The notes under the pieces: model-generated
What the model was told of the DNA's origin: nothing
Database searches by the model: none
What the model saw: the letters and a program-made list of their open reading frames with translations, nothing else
Shown here: one piece after another, positions 26,306-35,058 of the stretch
How the letters are laid out: the number at the start of each line of letters is the position of its first letter
How positions within the stretch are numbered: position 1 is the first letter of the stretch
From: Solihabitans fulvus
Lineage (GTDB): Bacteria > Actinomycetota > Actinomycetes > Mycobacteriales > Pseudonocardiaceae
Assembly: GCF_008386585.1 (NCBI RefSeq)
Contig: NZ_VUOB01000029.1
Span: forward strand, 1-64,000
Direction: 5' to 3'
Length of the DNA stretch: 64,000 bases
Position numbers and translations under genes: made by a program

Positions 26306-26940
26306 TCGTCGCCGAGGATCTGTTCCTCATCAGGGACGGGCTGGTCCGCATGCTCACCGAGCACGGCTTCACGGTCGTGGCCGCGGTCGACAACGGCCCG
26401 GCGCTGCGCAGGGCGCTGGCCGAGGACCGGCCCGACGTGGCGGTCGTCGACGTGCGGCTGCCGCCGACGTTCACCGACGAGGGCCTCCAGGCCGCGATCC
26501 ACGCGCGCCGTCAGCGGCCAGGATTCCCGGTGTTGGTGCTGTCCCAGTACGTGGAGCAGCTCTACGCCCGTGAACTGCTCGCCGACGGCGCAGGGGCGGT
26601 CGGTTACCTGCTGAAGGACAGAGTGTCCAACACCGGACAGTTCATCGACGCGGTCGAATCGGTGGCAGGCGGCGGCATCGCGATGGACCCGCAGGTCGTC
26701 GCCAAACTGCTGACCCGAGGGGACGCGCGCGGCCGCACGGCCGAACTGAGCCCCCGCGAACGCGAGGTGCTGAGCCTGATCGCTGCGGGGCGCTCCAACG
26801 CGGCCATAGCCCATCAGCTGACGATCTCCGCCAGCGCGGTCACCAAACACATCGCGGGCATCTTCGGCAAGCTTCATCTGCCGGAGTCCGAGGACGACAA
26901 CCGCCGCGTCCTGGCCGTGCTCGCCTATCTCCACCGCTGA
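26284..26940 (+). CDS. NarL/LuxR-family response regulator
   Basis: A 218-residue cytosolic regulator. The receiver domain has the acidic pair in VVVAEDLF, phosphoacceptor D56 in VAVVDVRLPP and the conserved Lys in GYLLKDRV. The C-terminal LuxR helix-turn-helix is LSPREREVLSLIAAGRSNAAIA followed by ASAVTKHIAGIFGKL. It begins within the 3' end of the kinase gene and is surely its partner. Targets are unknown; the neighbouring Lnt-like gene upstream is a reasonable candidate by proximity. Confidence 0.94.
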   Translation: MRDQVRVVVAEDLFLIRDGLVRMLTEHGFTVVAAVDNGPALRRALAEDRPDVAVVDVRLPPTFTDEGLQAAIHARRQRPGFPVLVLSQYVEQLYARELLADGAGAVGYLLKDRVSNTGQFIDAVESVAGGGIAMDPQVVAKLLTRGDARGRTAELSPREREVLSLIAAGRSNAAIAHQLTISASAVTKHIAGIFGKLHLPESEDDNRRVLAVLAYLHR

Positions 26941-27006
26941 CCGAACTTGACTCCCGCGCGGTGATGCGGGCGCTGGTGGCCCGAGATTTCCCGGAGAGTG
27001 ACACCG

Positions 27007-27576
27007 TCATTTCTTGATCTCATACCGCAGGAGGACCACACCGTTGTCGGACCCGGTCGCCTCGACCAGCTTCAGGTCCTGGCGATCCTCGAAGACGCGG
27101 GTTCCCTTGCCGCGTGCCGCCGGGCAGACCAGCAGCCGGACCTCGTCGACGACGCCGGCGTCCAGCAGGGAGCGCATGAGTGTCAAGCTTCCCCACAGCC
27201 AGAGGTCATTGCCGCTCTGCTCCTTGAGCTCCAAGACGGTGGCGGCCGGGTCGCGCGTCACGGTCGCGGCGGGGAAGTCGCCCCAGGGGGCGTCCTCCAG
27301 TGTGGATGAGGCGACGAACTTGGTGAGGTTGTTGAGCTTCCTGCCCCACTCGCCCTGGTCTTCGGCGAAGGGCCAGTAGCCCTTGGATTCGTTGTAGGTA
27401 TTCGCGCCGAGGATCATCGTGTCGACCGAGTCGATGAAGGCCATCATGCTGTTCTGGAAGGGGTTGTCGGTGACCTCGTCGTCGAACGGTTCCCCGGACA
27501 CGAAGCTGAGGCCGCCGTCCTCCTCCGCGGCGATGTTATCGACGGTGACCCACTGCTGGACGATGAGCTTTCGCAT
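27007..27576 (-). CDS. dihydrofolate reductase-family (RibD C-terminal-like) protein
   Basis: A 189-residue Rossmann-like reductase. It opens MRKLIVQQWVTVDN, followed by the SFVSGEPF segment and MILGANTYNESKGYWP, which are characteristic of the YyaP/RibD_C branch rather than true folate-pathway DHFR. The C-terminal VVDEVRLLVCPAARGKGTRVFED is also typical. ATG 27576 sits behind AGGGGAAGGGA. It stands alone on the minus strand beside a tRNA gene. Physiological substrate unknown. Confidence 0.9.
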   Translation of the reverse strand: MRKLIVQQWVTVDNIAAEEDGGLSFVSGEPFDDEVTDNPFQNSMMAFIDSVDTMILGANTYNESKGYWPFAEDQGEWGRKLNNLTKFVASSTLEDAPWGDFPAATVTRDPAATVLELKEQSGNDLWLWGSLTLMRSLLDAGVVDEVRLLVCPAARGKGTRVFEDRQDLKLVEATGSDNGVVLLRYEIKK

Positions 27577-27727
27577 GACTGTCCCTTCCCCTGTGCGCTG
27601 CTGCGGCCACGCCGGCCGCATCTGCCTCTGGGACGGAGCAGCCACGCCGATCTCGACATCCAGAGGAGACCCGGCGACCTGATTGTGAGCCGCGCCGGCC
27701 GACAAGGCGCTGACCTGGGGCTTTGAG

Positions 27728-27801
27728 TGGGGCCAGAGGGACTCGAACCCTCACTGGCACGGACCTAAACCGTGTGCCTCTGCCAATTGGGCTATGGCCC
27801 C
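27728..27801 (-). tRNA. tRNA with UAG anticodon and short (class I) variable loop
   Basis: A 74-base cloverleaf. The seven-pair acceptor stem is GGGGCCA/TGGCCCC, the D stem has only three pairs, the anticodon stem is CACGG/CCGTG with loop TTTAGGT, and the T arm is GAGGG-TTCGAGT-CCCTC. The anticodon is UAG, which reads CUA (Leu), with G following it. The variable loop is only five bases, whereas tRNA-Leu normally has a long class II arm. The discriminator is A; CCA is not encoded. Its charging identity is therefore uncertain. Confidence 0.85.
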
Positions 27802-27965
27802 AGGCCCGGCCGCGCGCGGCCGAGCGGACGAAGCCTATCTCGGCCGACGAGCGGGTCGTGCCGGGGGACGATCCGAGCGGCGCGGGGCGTGCGGGTCACG
27901 GCACGGGGCTCGGGGCGGTCAACTACCGTGGTCCCAGCCGGAAGGCACCGCTGCTAGGAGGACAT

Positions 27966-28187
27966 GTGGCCCGCGACCCCGACACCATTCAGCGCGAGAT
28001 CGAACAGGCCCGCGACGCGCTGGCGACAACCCTGGACGAGCTGGGCACCAGGGCGAACCCGAAGCGCTTCGTGGAGTCCGGCAAGGCGAGCGTGCGCGCG
28101 AAGCTGGACGAGCCCAAGGTCCGCTACCCGCTGATCGCGGTCGCCGCCCTGCTCGCGTTCGCGCTGCTGCGCAAGCTGTTCCGGTAG
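27966..28187 (+). CDS. DUF3618 domain-containing small membrane protein
   Basis: A 73-residue protein starting RDPDTIQREIEQARDALATTLDELGTRANP, the DUF3618 signature, and ending in one membrane helix (LIAVAALLAFALL) with a basic cytosolic end. GTG 27966 follows a perfect AGGAGG. Family members often sit near phage-shock or DUF1490/Asp23-type envelope genes, but none is adjacent here. Function unknown. Confidence 0.85.
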   Translation: MARDPDTIQREIEQARDALATTLDELGTRANPKRFVESGKASVRAKLDEPKVRYPLIAVAALLAFALLRKLFR

Positions 28188-28202
28188 CCGACGCGTCCCC
28201 GT

Positions 28203-28230
28203 CCCCGCCGGGCCTCCGGCGCGGGCGGGG
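28203..28230. terminator. bidirectional hairpin between convergent genes
   Basis: CCCCGCC (28203-28209) pairs with GGCGGGG (28224-28230), with further internal pairing. It lies between the DUF3618 stop and the TetR stop. Confidence 0.5.
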
Positions 28231-28845
28231 TCAGCTCGGCTGACCGACCAGCGGCAGCAGCACCTGGTCGACGACGCGGTCCACGAACGGCACGTCCAGC
28301 GGGTCGCCGGTCAGCATCAACCGATAGGTGAGCGCGGCGCCGGCAAGCTCGACGACCATGCCCCTCGGCGCGTCCGCCCGCACCTCGCCGCGCGTGGTGG
28401 CCCGGTCCAGGATGCCCCGCAGCACATCGCGCTGGGAGATCAGGAACGTCTCGCGGAACGCGGCCGCCAGCTCCGGCTCGTGCGGCAGCTCCCCGACCAG
28501 CGCCTGCGCCGCCTTGCCGATCGGCCCGGACAGGAACGCCGCGAACGTGCGCAGGAACTCCCGCAGATCACCGGCCAGCGAACCGGTGTCCGGCGACGGC
28601 AGGTTCTGGTTGGCCAGCTGCGCGCACGTGTCGATCACCAGGTCGAGCTTCGACTCCCACCTGCGGTAGATCGTCGCCTTGCCCGCCCGCGCCTTCGCCG
28701 CGACCGCGTCCATGGTCAGTGCCCGGTACCCCACCTCGGCCATCACCTCGAGCGCGGCCTTGCGGAGGGCGTCATCCCTGCTGGCATCCCTGGGCCGACC
28801 ACGTTGCACGGTCCGAGACCCGGCGTCGTACGGCGCTGCCGCCAA
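28231..28845 (-). CDS. TetR/AcrR-family transcriptional regulator
   Basis: About 204 residues. The DNA-binding domain reads RDDALRKAALEVMAEVGYRALTMDAVAAKARAGKATIYRRWESK, a classic TetR helix-turn-helix. The ligand-binding half resembles the TetR_C_16/C33-type sequences with ADAPRGMVVELAGAALTYRLMLTGDPLD. The start is ambiguous: TTG 28845 has GAGGAGG upstream; GTG 28809 begins closer to the domain; GTG 28911 lacks a good site. No divergent target gene is obvious; the minus-strand hypothetical and efflux genes upstream are candidates. Confidence 0.88.
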   Translation of the reverse strand: MAAAPYDAGSRTVQRGRPRDASRDDALRKAALEVMAEVGYRALTMDAVAAKARAGKATIYRRWESKLDLVIDTCAQLANQNLPSPDTGSLAGDLREFLRTFAAFLSGPIGKAAQALVGELPHEPELAAAFRETFLISQRDVLRGILDRATTRGEVRADAPRGMVVELAGAALTYRLMLTGDPLDVPFVDRVVDQVLLPLVGQPS

Positions 28846-29001
28846 GGCCCTGCCACCTCCTCGATCGGGGAGGGCGCACGCGTTCGGTCCTGTTGGCCTG
28901 TCCTTGCCCACCCCTGACGGGTCATCCTAGGTGTTGCGGCCGGCTTCTTGTTCGATTAGGTCGGACCATTGACCGGTCGCGTCTGGTTGTTACCCGCTCG
29001 G

Positions 29002-29487
29002 TCATCCGTCGGGTTTGTCGGCGGTCGCGTCCTCGCCTTCGGGTCCGGTGGGATCGGCGGTCCCGGTGGGATCGGCGATCTGGGTAGGGCTGACGGTCTT
29101 GGTCACCGTGACGGGCTCGGCCGCCGGCGGAGGGTTGGTTGGCTCGGTGGCGGCCTCGGGCGGGGCGGCTGTTGGCGCGTCGCGGGTCTCGGCCGGTGGC
29201 TGGGCCGCCGGTTCGACCGGTGGCTGGCCTGGGCCTGTGGCGCTGAGGCCGTGCCTGGCGTGCAGGTACGCCGTGGTGAACGCGAGCGCGTCGCCCTCGA
29301 GCAGGTGCACGACGGTGACGTCCTGCTTGGTGTCCTTGGTCAGCTGCTCCACGAGCTGGTCCGCGCGGTCCCGCGCGGCGATCAGCCCCGGCGCGTGCGC
29401 GTCGAGGCTCCGGCCGCCGGTGCTGGCCCTGACGGCCCAGTCATCGCCTTCCGGGACGTAGTTGACCGTGATGGGTTCCGCCGCCAT
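29002..29487 (-). CDS. hypothetical protein with Pro/Ala-rich tail
   Basis: A 161-residue protein. Residues 1-85 form a compact basic-acidic domain with ITVNYVPEGDDWAVRAST and a helix IAARDRADQLVEQLTK; this resembles small antitoxin-like HicB folds only loosely. The rest is a disordered Pro/Ala/Thr-rich tail ending in Asp-rich repeats (ADPTGTADPTGPEG). ATG 29487 follows GGGAGG. There is no signal peptide. I do not recognise the family. It lies downstream of the efflux gene on the same strand. Confidence 0.65.
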   Translation of the reverse strand: MAAEPITVNYVPEGDDWAVRASTGGRSLDAHAPGLIAARDRADQLVEQLTKDTKQDVTVVHLLEGDALAFTTAYLHARHGLSATGPGQPPVEPAAQPPAETRDAPTAAPPEAATEPTNPPPAAEPVTVTKTVSPTQIADPTGTADPTGPEGEDATADKPDG

Positions 29488-29610
29488 TGATCCGACCTCC
29501 CTGTGCTGGGCACTCCATATGGTCGGACCAGGTTCCGTCGGTCGCATGACGCGCTTTACCCAGATGGGTGAAATTCGACCCGATTTTCTGCGGGCGGCTG
29601 CCGCCTGCGC

Positions 29611-31644
29611 CTACCGGCTGTGCGCGGGCACCCGGTCGCCGGCCTGGTCGCCGACGAGCCGGCCGGCGACCCGCCGCAGCGCCTCGGTCAGCTCGGCCTG
29701 TTCGCCGGGGCGCCAGTCGGACAGCTTCTCGGTCAGCCACCCCTGCCACGCCTCGGCGAGCTTGTGGAACTCCCGTTCCCCCGTCGGGGTGAGTTCGACC
29801 CTGCCGTCGCCGCCGGTCAGGTAGCCGGCGTCGACGGCCTGGGTGAACGCCGGGGCCAGCACCGCGGCCGGCACCTGCACCTGCTCGGCGATGTCGGTCA
29901 GCTCGGCCCCGCCGCGCCGGTCCCGGCTCAGGTGCACCCGCACCACGCACCAGGCGGCGGCCTCGTCGAGTTCGGAGCTCGACCTGGTCAGCACCTCGGT
30001 CGTCACGGTGGCGCGCTCGCGTCGCATCAGCGCCCCGATGGCCTGTTCGAGCTCCTGGTCCGAGTCGGGGGACGCCGGCATGGCGAACCCGTCGCCCATG
30101 TCGCTCGCCGCCGCGCGCGCGGTGTCCCGCAGCGGCACCTCCTTGAGGAAGAACGACAGCACCAGGGCGATCAACGCGACGGGGATGACCGCGAGGAACA
30201 CCACGTGCAGCGTCTCCGCGTAGGCGTGCACCAGGGGAGCGGACAGCGCGCCGGGCAGTGTGTGCAGCGCCTGCGGGCTCTGCGCGACCCGGGGATCGAC
30301 ACCCGGCGGCAGCGGGTTCGCGGCGAGCGCCTCGGCGAGGTTGGTGGTCAGCTTGTTGGCGTAGACCGTGCCGAACACGGCGACGCCGAACGAGCTGCCC
30401 AGCGTCCGCAGGAACGTCACGCCGGAGGTGGCGACGCCGAGATCGGCGTAGTCGCAGGTGTTCTGCACGGCGATGACCAGCACCTGCATGCCGAGCCCGA
30501 CGCCGACGCCGAGCACAAACATGTACAGCGAGGACAGCAGCAGGCCGGTGGTCTCGTCCAGCATGGACAGCAGGTAGAAGCCGACGGTCATGGCGGCGGC
30601 GCCGAGCATCGGGTAGATCCGGTAGCGGCCGGTCCTGCTCACCGCGGTGCCGCTGAAGATCGACGCCAGCAGGATGCCGAAGACCATCGGCAGCATCCGC
30701 AGCCCCGAGACGGTCGCGGAGGTGCCCTGCACGTACTGCATGTAGGTGGGCAGGTAGGTGATGCCGCCGAGCATCGCGAAGCCGACGATGAAGCTCATCA
30801 GGCCGGCGACCGTGAACACGGGGTTGCGGAACAACAGCATGGGCAGCACAGGTTCGACCGCGCGCAGCTCGACGAACACGAACAGCGTCAGCGCGACGAC
30901 CGAGCCGACCGCGAGCCAGATGATCGTCGGCGAGCCCCACGGGTAGGTGGTGCCGCCCCAGCTCGTGACGAGGGTGAGGCCGCTGGCGCCGAGCGCGATC
31001 AGCAGGATGCCCAGGTAGTCGATGACCGGCCTGACCGCGCTGCGCACGGCGGGGATGGCCGGCACGGCGACGGCCAGGACGATGACCGCGACAGGGATGT
31101 TGACGTAGAACGCCCAGCGCCAGGACAGGTGGTCCACGAACAGGCCGCCGAGCAGCGGGCCGATGACGGTGACCACGCCGAACACCGAGCCGAGCGCGCC
31201 CTGGTACTTGCCCCGGTCGCGCAGCGGGATCACGTCGGCGATCAGCGCGCTCGCGGTCACCATCAGACCGCCGCCGCCGAGGCCCTGCACGCCCCGCCAC
31301 AGGATCAGCCAGGTCATGCTGTTGGCGAACCCGCAGAAGAACGAGCCGATCGTGAAGATCAGCACGCTGGTCAGGAACATCTGCTTGCGGCCGAACAGGT
31401 CGCCGAACTTGCCGACCAGGGCGGTGGAGATGGTCTCCGCGAGCAGGTAGGCGGTGACGACCCAGGACAGGTGCCCCGCGCCGCCGAGGTCGCCGACGAT
31501 GGTCGGCAGCGCGGTGGACACGATCGTCTGGTCGAGGGCGGCCAGCAGCATGCCGAGCATGACCGCGACGAACACCGCGTTCGCGCGCGCCTTGCTGACC
31601 CCGGCCGGGGCCTCCCGCTGGTCGGCCGCCGCGGTCTCCGTCAT
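29611..31644 (-). CDS. DHA2-family (EmrB/QacA) MFS multidrug exporter with C-terminal winged-helix-like domain
   Basis: A 677-residue, 14-helix proton-driven exporter. MLLAALDQTIVSTALPTIVGDLGG is the DHA2 motif in helix 1, and GKFGDLFGRKQMFL is motif A. After the last helix (around residue 500) comes an unusually long cytosolic tail. Its part near 555-640 (WCVVRVHLSRDR, LTDIAEQVQVP, GRVELTPTGEREFHKLAEAW) resembles a MarR-type winged helix, with the beta-hairpin LTPTGE. The substrate is not predictable. The nearby TetR gene (28.2 kb) may control it. Confidence 0.9.
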   Translation of the reverse strand: MTETAAADQREAPAGVSKARANAVFVAVMLGMLLAALDQTIVSTALPTIVGDLGGAGHLSWVVTAYLLAETISTALVGKFGDLFGRKQMFLTSVLIFTIGSFFCGFANSMTWLILWRGVQGLGGGGLMVTASALIADVIPLRDRGKYQGALGSVFGVVTVIGPLLGGLFVDHLSWRWAFYVNIPVAVIVLAVAVPAIPAVRSAVRPVIDYLGILLIALGASGLTLVTSWGGTTYPWGSPTIIWLAVGSVVALTLFVFVELRAVEPVLPMLLFRNPVFTVAGLMSFIVGFAMLGGITYLPTYMQYVQGTSATVSGLRMLPMVFGILLASIFSGTAVSRTGRYRIYPMLGAAAMTVGFYLLSMLDETTGLLLSSLYMFVLGVGVGLGMQVLVIAVQNTCDYADLGVATSGVTFLRTLGSSFGVAVFGTVYANKLTTNLAEALAANPLPPGVDPRVAQSPQALHTLPGALSAPLVHAYAETLHVVFLAVIPVALIALVLSFFLKEVPLRDTARAAASDMGDGFAMPASPDSDQELEQAIGALMRRERATVTTEVLTRSSSELDEAAAWCVVRVHLSRDRRGGAELTDIAEQVQVPAAVLAPAFTQAVDAGYLTGGDGRVELTPTGEREFHKLAEAWQGWLTEKLSDWRPGEQAELTEALRRVAGRLVGDQAGDRVPAHSR

Positions 31645-31816
31645 CGCTGTCTCCCCGCTGATCAGGTGTTTTCGGCCGCCCCAGGGTCACCGTATTGATC
31701 AGCGCGCGCGATGGCAGCTACACCTTCGGCTGGTTTTGTCCGACACGGCGATGTTGCCGTCTGAGTGGTGATGTTCGATCTGCGTGGATTCACGGCGGAT
31801 TTGGTCGCATTGGCTC

Positions 31817-31845
31817 TTGAATTCGCGCGGCGAAGCTCCTACCTT
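31817..31845 (+). promoter_or_regulatory. candidate sigma-70-type promoter for GH27 gene
   Basis: TTGAAT (31817-31822) and TACCTT (31840-31845) are separated by exactly 17 bases. Transcription would start near 31852, giving a 5' leader of about 75 bases to the alpha-galactosidase ATG. Confidence 0.4.
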
Positions 31846-31925
31846 GCAGGAGTTGACTGGGTCTGTGCCCCGCCGCGCTCCGACCCGCCGTCCTGGCGTG
31901 CGTGGTGAGGAAAGGACCTGTGTCC

Positions 31926-33158
31926 ATGCGCAGAAGAATTCTCGCGGTGTGCACCGCACTGTCCACAGTGGTCGGTGCGGCGGTTGTCGCCCTCGGCGTC
32001 ACGGTGTCGGCGGCACCGCCGGCGCTGGCGCTGGACAACGGCCTGGCCAAGACCCCGCCCATGGGGTTCAACAACTGGAACTCGACGCATTGCAGCGGCA
32101 CGTTCAACGAGGGCATGGTCAAGGGCATCGCCGACCTGTTCGTCTCGTCCGGGCTCAAGGCGGCCGGGTACCAGTACGTCAACATCGACGACTGCTGGGC
32201 CGAGCCGACCAGGGACTCCAGCGGCAACCTCGTGCCGAACAGGACGCGCTTTCCCAACGGCATCAAGGCCGTCGCGGACTACGTGCACGGCAAGGGGCTG
32301 AAGTTCGGCCTGTACAGCAGTGCCGGCATCAAGACCTGCAACGGGACCGGCGGCTTCCCCGGCGGCCTCGGCCACGAGCGGCAGGACGCCGCGCTCTGGG
32401 CGTCCTGGGGCGTGGACTACCTCAAGTACGACAACTGCAACAACCAGGGGGTCGACGCGAAGCAGCGCTACACCGCCATGCGGGACGCGCTCGCGGCCAC
32501 CGGCCGGCCGATCACCTACTCGCTGTGCGAGTGGGGGCAGAACAAGCCGTGGACGTGGGCCAGCAACGTCGGCAACCTGTGGCGCACCACCGGGGACATC
32601 AACGACAGCTACGCGAAGATGCTGTCCATCTTCAAGGCGAACGTGAAGCTGGACGCCTTCGCCGGGCCCGGCCACTGGAACGACCCGGACATGCTGGAGG
32701 TCGGCAACGGCAAGATGTCCGACACCGAGTACCGCAGCCACTTCAGCCTCTGGTCGATCATGTCCGCGCCGCTGCTGATCGGCTCCGACATCCGCAAGGC
32801 GTCCTCGGCGACCATGACCATCCTGGAGAACACCGACGTCATCGCGGTCGACCAGGACACCCTTGGCGTGCAGGGCAAGGAGATCTCCTCCGCCAACGGG
32901 CTGCACGTGATCACCAAGCCGTTGGCCGGCGGTGACCGCGCCGTCGCGCTGTTCAACGAGACGGGGTCGAGCGCCACGATCAGCACCAGCGCGAGCGCGG
33001 TCGGCGCGCGGTCGGCGTCCTCGTGGCAGCTCACGGACCTGTGGAGCAAGGCGACGCGCAGCACCACGGGCACGATCAGCGCGAAGGTGCCTGCGCACGG
33101 CACCGTGATCTACCGCGTGCACGCCGTCCCGGCGCCCTCGGCGGTCACCGAGGGCTGA
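31926..33158 (+). CDS. secreted alpha-galactosidase, glycoside hydrolase family 27
   Basis: A 410-residue exported enzyme cleaving terminal alpha-galactosides. The signal peptide starts MRRRILAVC and probably ends after PPALA (about residue 36). The GH27 core begins TPPMGFNNWNS. The nucleophile is D169 in YLKYDNCN and the acid/base is D224 in WRTTGDIND; GPGHWNDPDML also marks the family. A beta-sandwich C-terminal domain completes it; no carbohydrate-binding module is attached. ATG 31926 follows AAAGGA. It stands alone without a transporter or regulator, which suggests polymer scavenging. Confidence 0.95.
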   Translation: MRRRILAVCTALSTVVGAAVVALGVTVSAAPPALALDNGLAKTPPMGFNNWNSTHCSGTFNEGMVKGIADLFVSSGLKAAGYQYVNIDDCWAEPTRDSSGNLVPNRTRFPNGIKAVADYVHGKGLKFGLYSSAGIKTCNGTGGFPGGLGHERQDAALWASWGVDYLKYDNCNNQGVDAKQRYTAMRDALAATGRPITYSLCEWGQNKPWTWASNVGNLWRTTGDINDSYAKMLSIFKANVKLDAFAGPGHWNDPDMLEVGNGKMSDTEYRSHFSLWSIMSAPLLIGSDIRKASSATMTILENTDVIAVDQDTLGVQGKEISSANGLHVITKPLAGGDRAVALFNETGSSATISTSASAVGARSASSWQLTDLWSKATRSTTGTISAKVPAHGTVIYRVHAVPAPSAVTEG

Positions 33159-33166
33159 GCGCGGTC

Positions 33167-33221
33167 TGTCACGAAGGACGCCTTCCAGTACCGGATTGTC
33201 AGGAAGGCGTCCTTTGTGACA
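33167..33221. terminator. long inverted repeat after alpha-galactosidase
   Basis: A 20-base arm (33167-33186) beginning TGTCACGAAGGACGCC pairs at 19 of 20 positions with 33202-33221 across a 15-base loop. Position 9 bases after the stop makes it a terminator. Similar hairpins are frequent in related genomes to my recollection, so it may also be a dispersed repeat. Confidence 0.65.
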
Positions 33222-33298
33222 TCTCCCGGCCCGGTGGACGGCGCGTGGGTGGGCGGGGAGGATGGCGGAGAACGTTCACCCTCAGCGAGGAGAACCTT

Positions 33299-34333
33299 GT
33301 GCGCGCGACCACGATCCACGGGCCGGGGGACATCCGGGTCGAGCAGGTCCCGGACGCCGCGGTGCGGCTGCCGACCGACGCCGTGGTGCGGGTCGAGCTG
33401 GCCTGCATCTGCGGCAGCGACCTGTGGGCGTATCGGGGTGTCGCGAAGCGCGCGGTCGGGCAGCGCATCGGGCACGAGTTCCTCGGCGAGGTCGTGGAGA
33501 TCGGCGCCGAGGTGACCTCGGTCCGCGTCGGCGACCGGGTGATCGCGCCGTTCGTCTGGAGCGACGGCACCTGCGCCTACTGCGCTGCCGGCCTCCAGAC
33601 CTCCTGTGTCGATGGCGGTTTCTGGGGCAGCAACGGCTCCGACGGCGGCCAGGGCGAGGCCGTGCGGGTGCCGCACGCGGACGGCACGCTCGTGCCCTTC
33701 GCCGCCGATGTCGACGAGGCGGCGCTGCCCGGCCTGCTGACCCTCTCCGACGTCCTCGGCACCGGCCACCACGCCGCCAGGGCGGCCGGCGTCGGCCCCG
33801 GCTCGGTGGTGGCCGTCGTCGGCGACGGCGCGGTTGGCCTGTGCGGGGTGCTCGCGGCGAAGCGGCTCGGCGCCGAGCGGATCATCTCGTTGGGGCGGCA
33901 CGAGGACCGCGCCGCCATCGCGAAGAAGTTCGGCGCGACCGACCAGGTGGCGGAGCGCGGCGAGGCCGCCGTTGCGCGGGTGCGCGAGCTGACCGGCGGG
34001 CTCGGCGCGCCCGCGGTGCTGGAGTGCGTTGGCACCGAGCAGTCCTGGCAGACCGCCATGGGCATCGCGCGGGACGGCGGCCGGATCGGCTATGTCGGCG
34101 TGCCGCACGAGATGCCCGGCCTGCCGCTCGGGGACCTGTTCGGCCGCAACATCAGCGTGGCCGGCGGGGTCGCGCCGGTCCGCGCGTACCTGCCAGAGCT
34201 GTTGGCGGACGTGCTGGCCGGGACCATCGACCCGTCGCCGGTGTTCGACCGGACGGTCGGCCTCGACCAGGTCGCGGACGGGTATGTCGCGATGGACGAG
34301 CGCACCGCGCTCAAGGTGATCGTGCGCCCCTAG
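33299..34333 (+). CDS. zinc-dependent alcohol dehydrogenase-family (MDR) oxidoreductase
   Basis: A 344-residue medium-chain dehydrogenase. Catalytic zinc ligands are Cys in ACICGSDLW and His-Glu in RIGHEFLGEV. The coenzyme motif is VVAVVGDGAVGLCGVLAAKRLGA. The structural-zinc lobe is reduced: GTCAYCAAGLQTSC shows only three of the four usual cysteines, so that zinc may be absent. GTG 33299 has GGAG upstream. It ends by overlapping the convergent TetR gene's stop by four bases. Substrate unknown. Confidence 0.9.
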   Translation: MRATTIHGPGDIRVEQVPDAAVRLPTDAVVRVELACICGSDLWAYRGVAKRAVGQRIGHEFLGEVVEIGAEVTSVRVGDRVIAPFVWSDGTCAYCAAGLQTSCVDGGFWGSNGSDGGQGEAVRVPHADGTLVPFAADVDEAALPGLLTLSDVLGTGHHAARAAGVGPGSVVAVVGDGAVGLCGVLAAKRLGAERIISLGRHEDRAAIAKKFGATDQVAERGEAAVARVRELTGGLGAPAVLECVGTEQSWQTAMGIARDGGRIGYVGVPHEMPGLPLGDLFGRNISVAGGVAPVRAYLPELLADVLAGTIDPSPVFDRTVGLDQVADGYVAMDERTALKVIVRP

Positions 34334-34977
34334 ACGCGGTCCCCGTGGACGGCCGTGAGCTGGCTGCCCAGGCCGGACCACACGATGGTCATGACGTGGT
34401 CGGTGGCCTGCTCCGGGGTGATGTCGCCGCGCCGCTCGCACCACAGCGCCAGCCGCTCGCACGCGCCGACGATGATCTCCGAGGCGGCCTCGACGGCCGG
34501 CGGCGACGGCTCGGGCAGGTAGGCGGCCATCACCGCGCCGATCAGGTCGGTCTGCTGCCGCCGGATCGCCTCGATCTCCTCGACGGCGGAGGGCACCGTC
34601 ACGGCGGCCTCCTGCCGCAGCAGCGCCCACGAGCGCCGGTGCTCGGAGATGAACAGGAAGAACGCGACGAGCCCTCGGCGCAGCAGGTCCTCGGGGTCGA
34701 CCGCGCCCTGGATGGCCAGCTCCGTCGCCGTCCGCAGCTCGGTCCTCGCCCGGTTGATGCAGCCGATCAGCAGGCCCTCCTTGGAACCGAAGTACTCGTA
34801 GAGCATCGGCTTGGACACGCCGACCCGCTCGGCGATCTCGTCCATGGAGGCGGCCAGGTAGCCGCGTTCGGCGAAGACCTCCTCGGCGACCCGCAGCATC
34901 TGGCTCTCCCGCTCGGCGCGCGGCATCCGGCGCCTGCGGGGTGGCTGGGTCGCGGGTGCGCTGGTCACGAAATTCAC
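34330..34977 (-). CDS. TetR/AcrR-family transcriptional regulator
   Basis: A 215-residue repressor. The helix-turn-helix is AEEVFAERGYLAASMDEIAERVGVSKPMLYEYFGSKEGLL. A longer ligand-binding region follows, of the TetR_C type with FISEHRRSWALLRQEA. It is divergent from the flavin monooxygenase gene, with two dyads in the 75-base gap, so it almost certainly represses that gene and itself. The inducer is likely a ketone or other substrate or product of the monooxygenase, which is inference. Confidence 0.92.
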   Translation of the reverse strand: MNFVTSAPATQPPRRRRMPRAERESQMLRVAEEVFAERGYLAASMDEIAERVGVSKPMLYEYFGSKEGLLIGCINRARTELRTATELAIQGAVDPEDLLRRGLVAFFLFISEHRRSWALLRQEAAVTVPSAVEEIEAIRRQQTDLIGAVMAAYLPEPSPPAVEAASEIIVGACERLALWCERRGDITPEQATDHVMTIVWSGLGSQLTAVHGDRV

Positions 34978-34993
34978 CCTACCGCAGGTAATC

Positions 34994-35020
34994 TACTTGG
35001 AGTAACCTACTGCTGAGTAG
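34994..35020. promoter_or_regulatory. two adjacent dyads in the TetR/monooxygenase intergenic region (operator candidates)
   Basis: TACTTGGAGTA (34994-35004) and CTACTGCTGAGTAG (35007-35020) share the half-sites TACT/AGTA. They lie between the divergent TetR and monooxygenase starts, the usual place for a TetR operator pair. Confidence 0.6.
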
Positions 35021-35058
35021 CGTGTGAGCCACTACACAGCGGCGGAGGGCGTGTGGAG

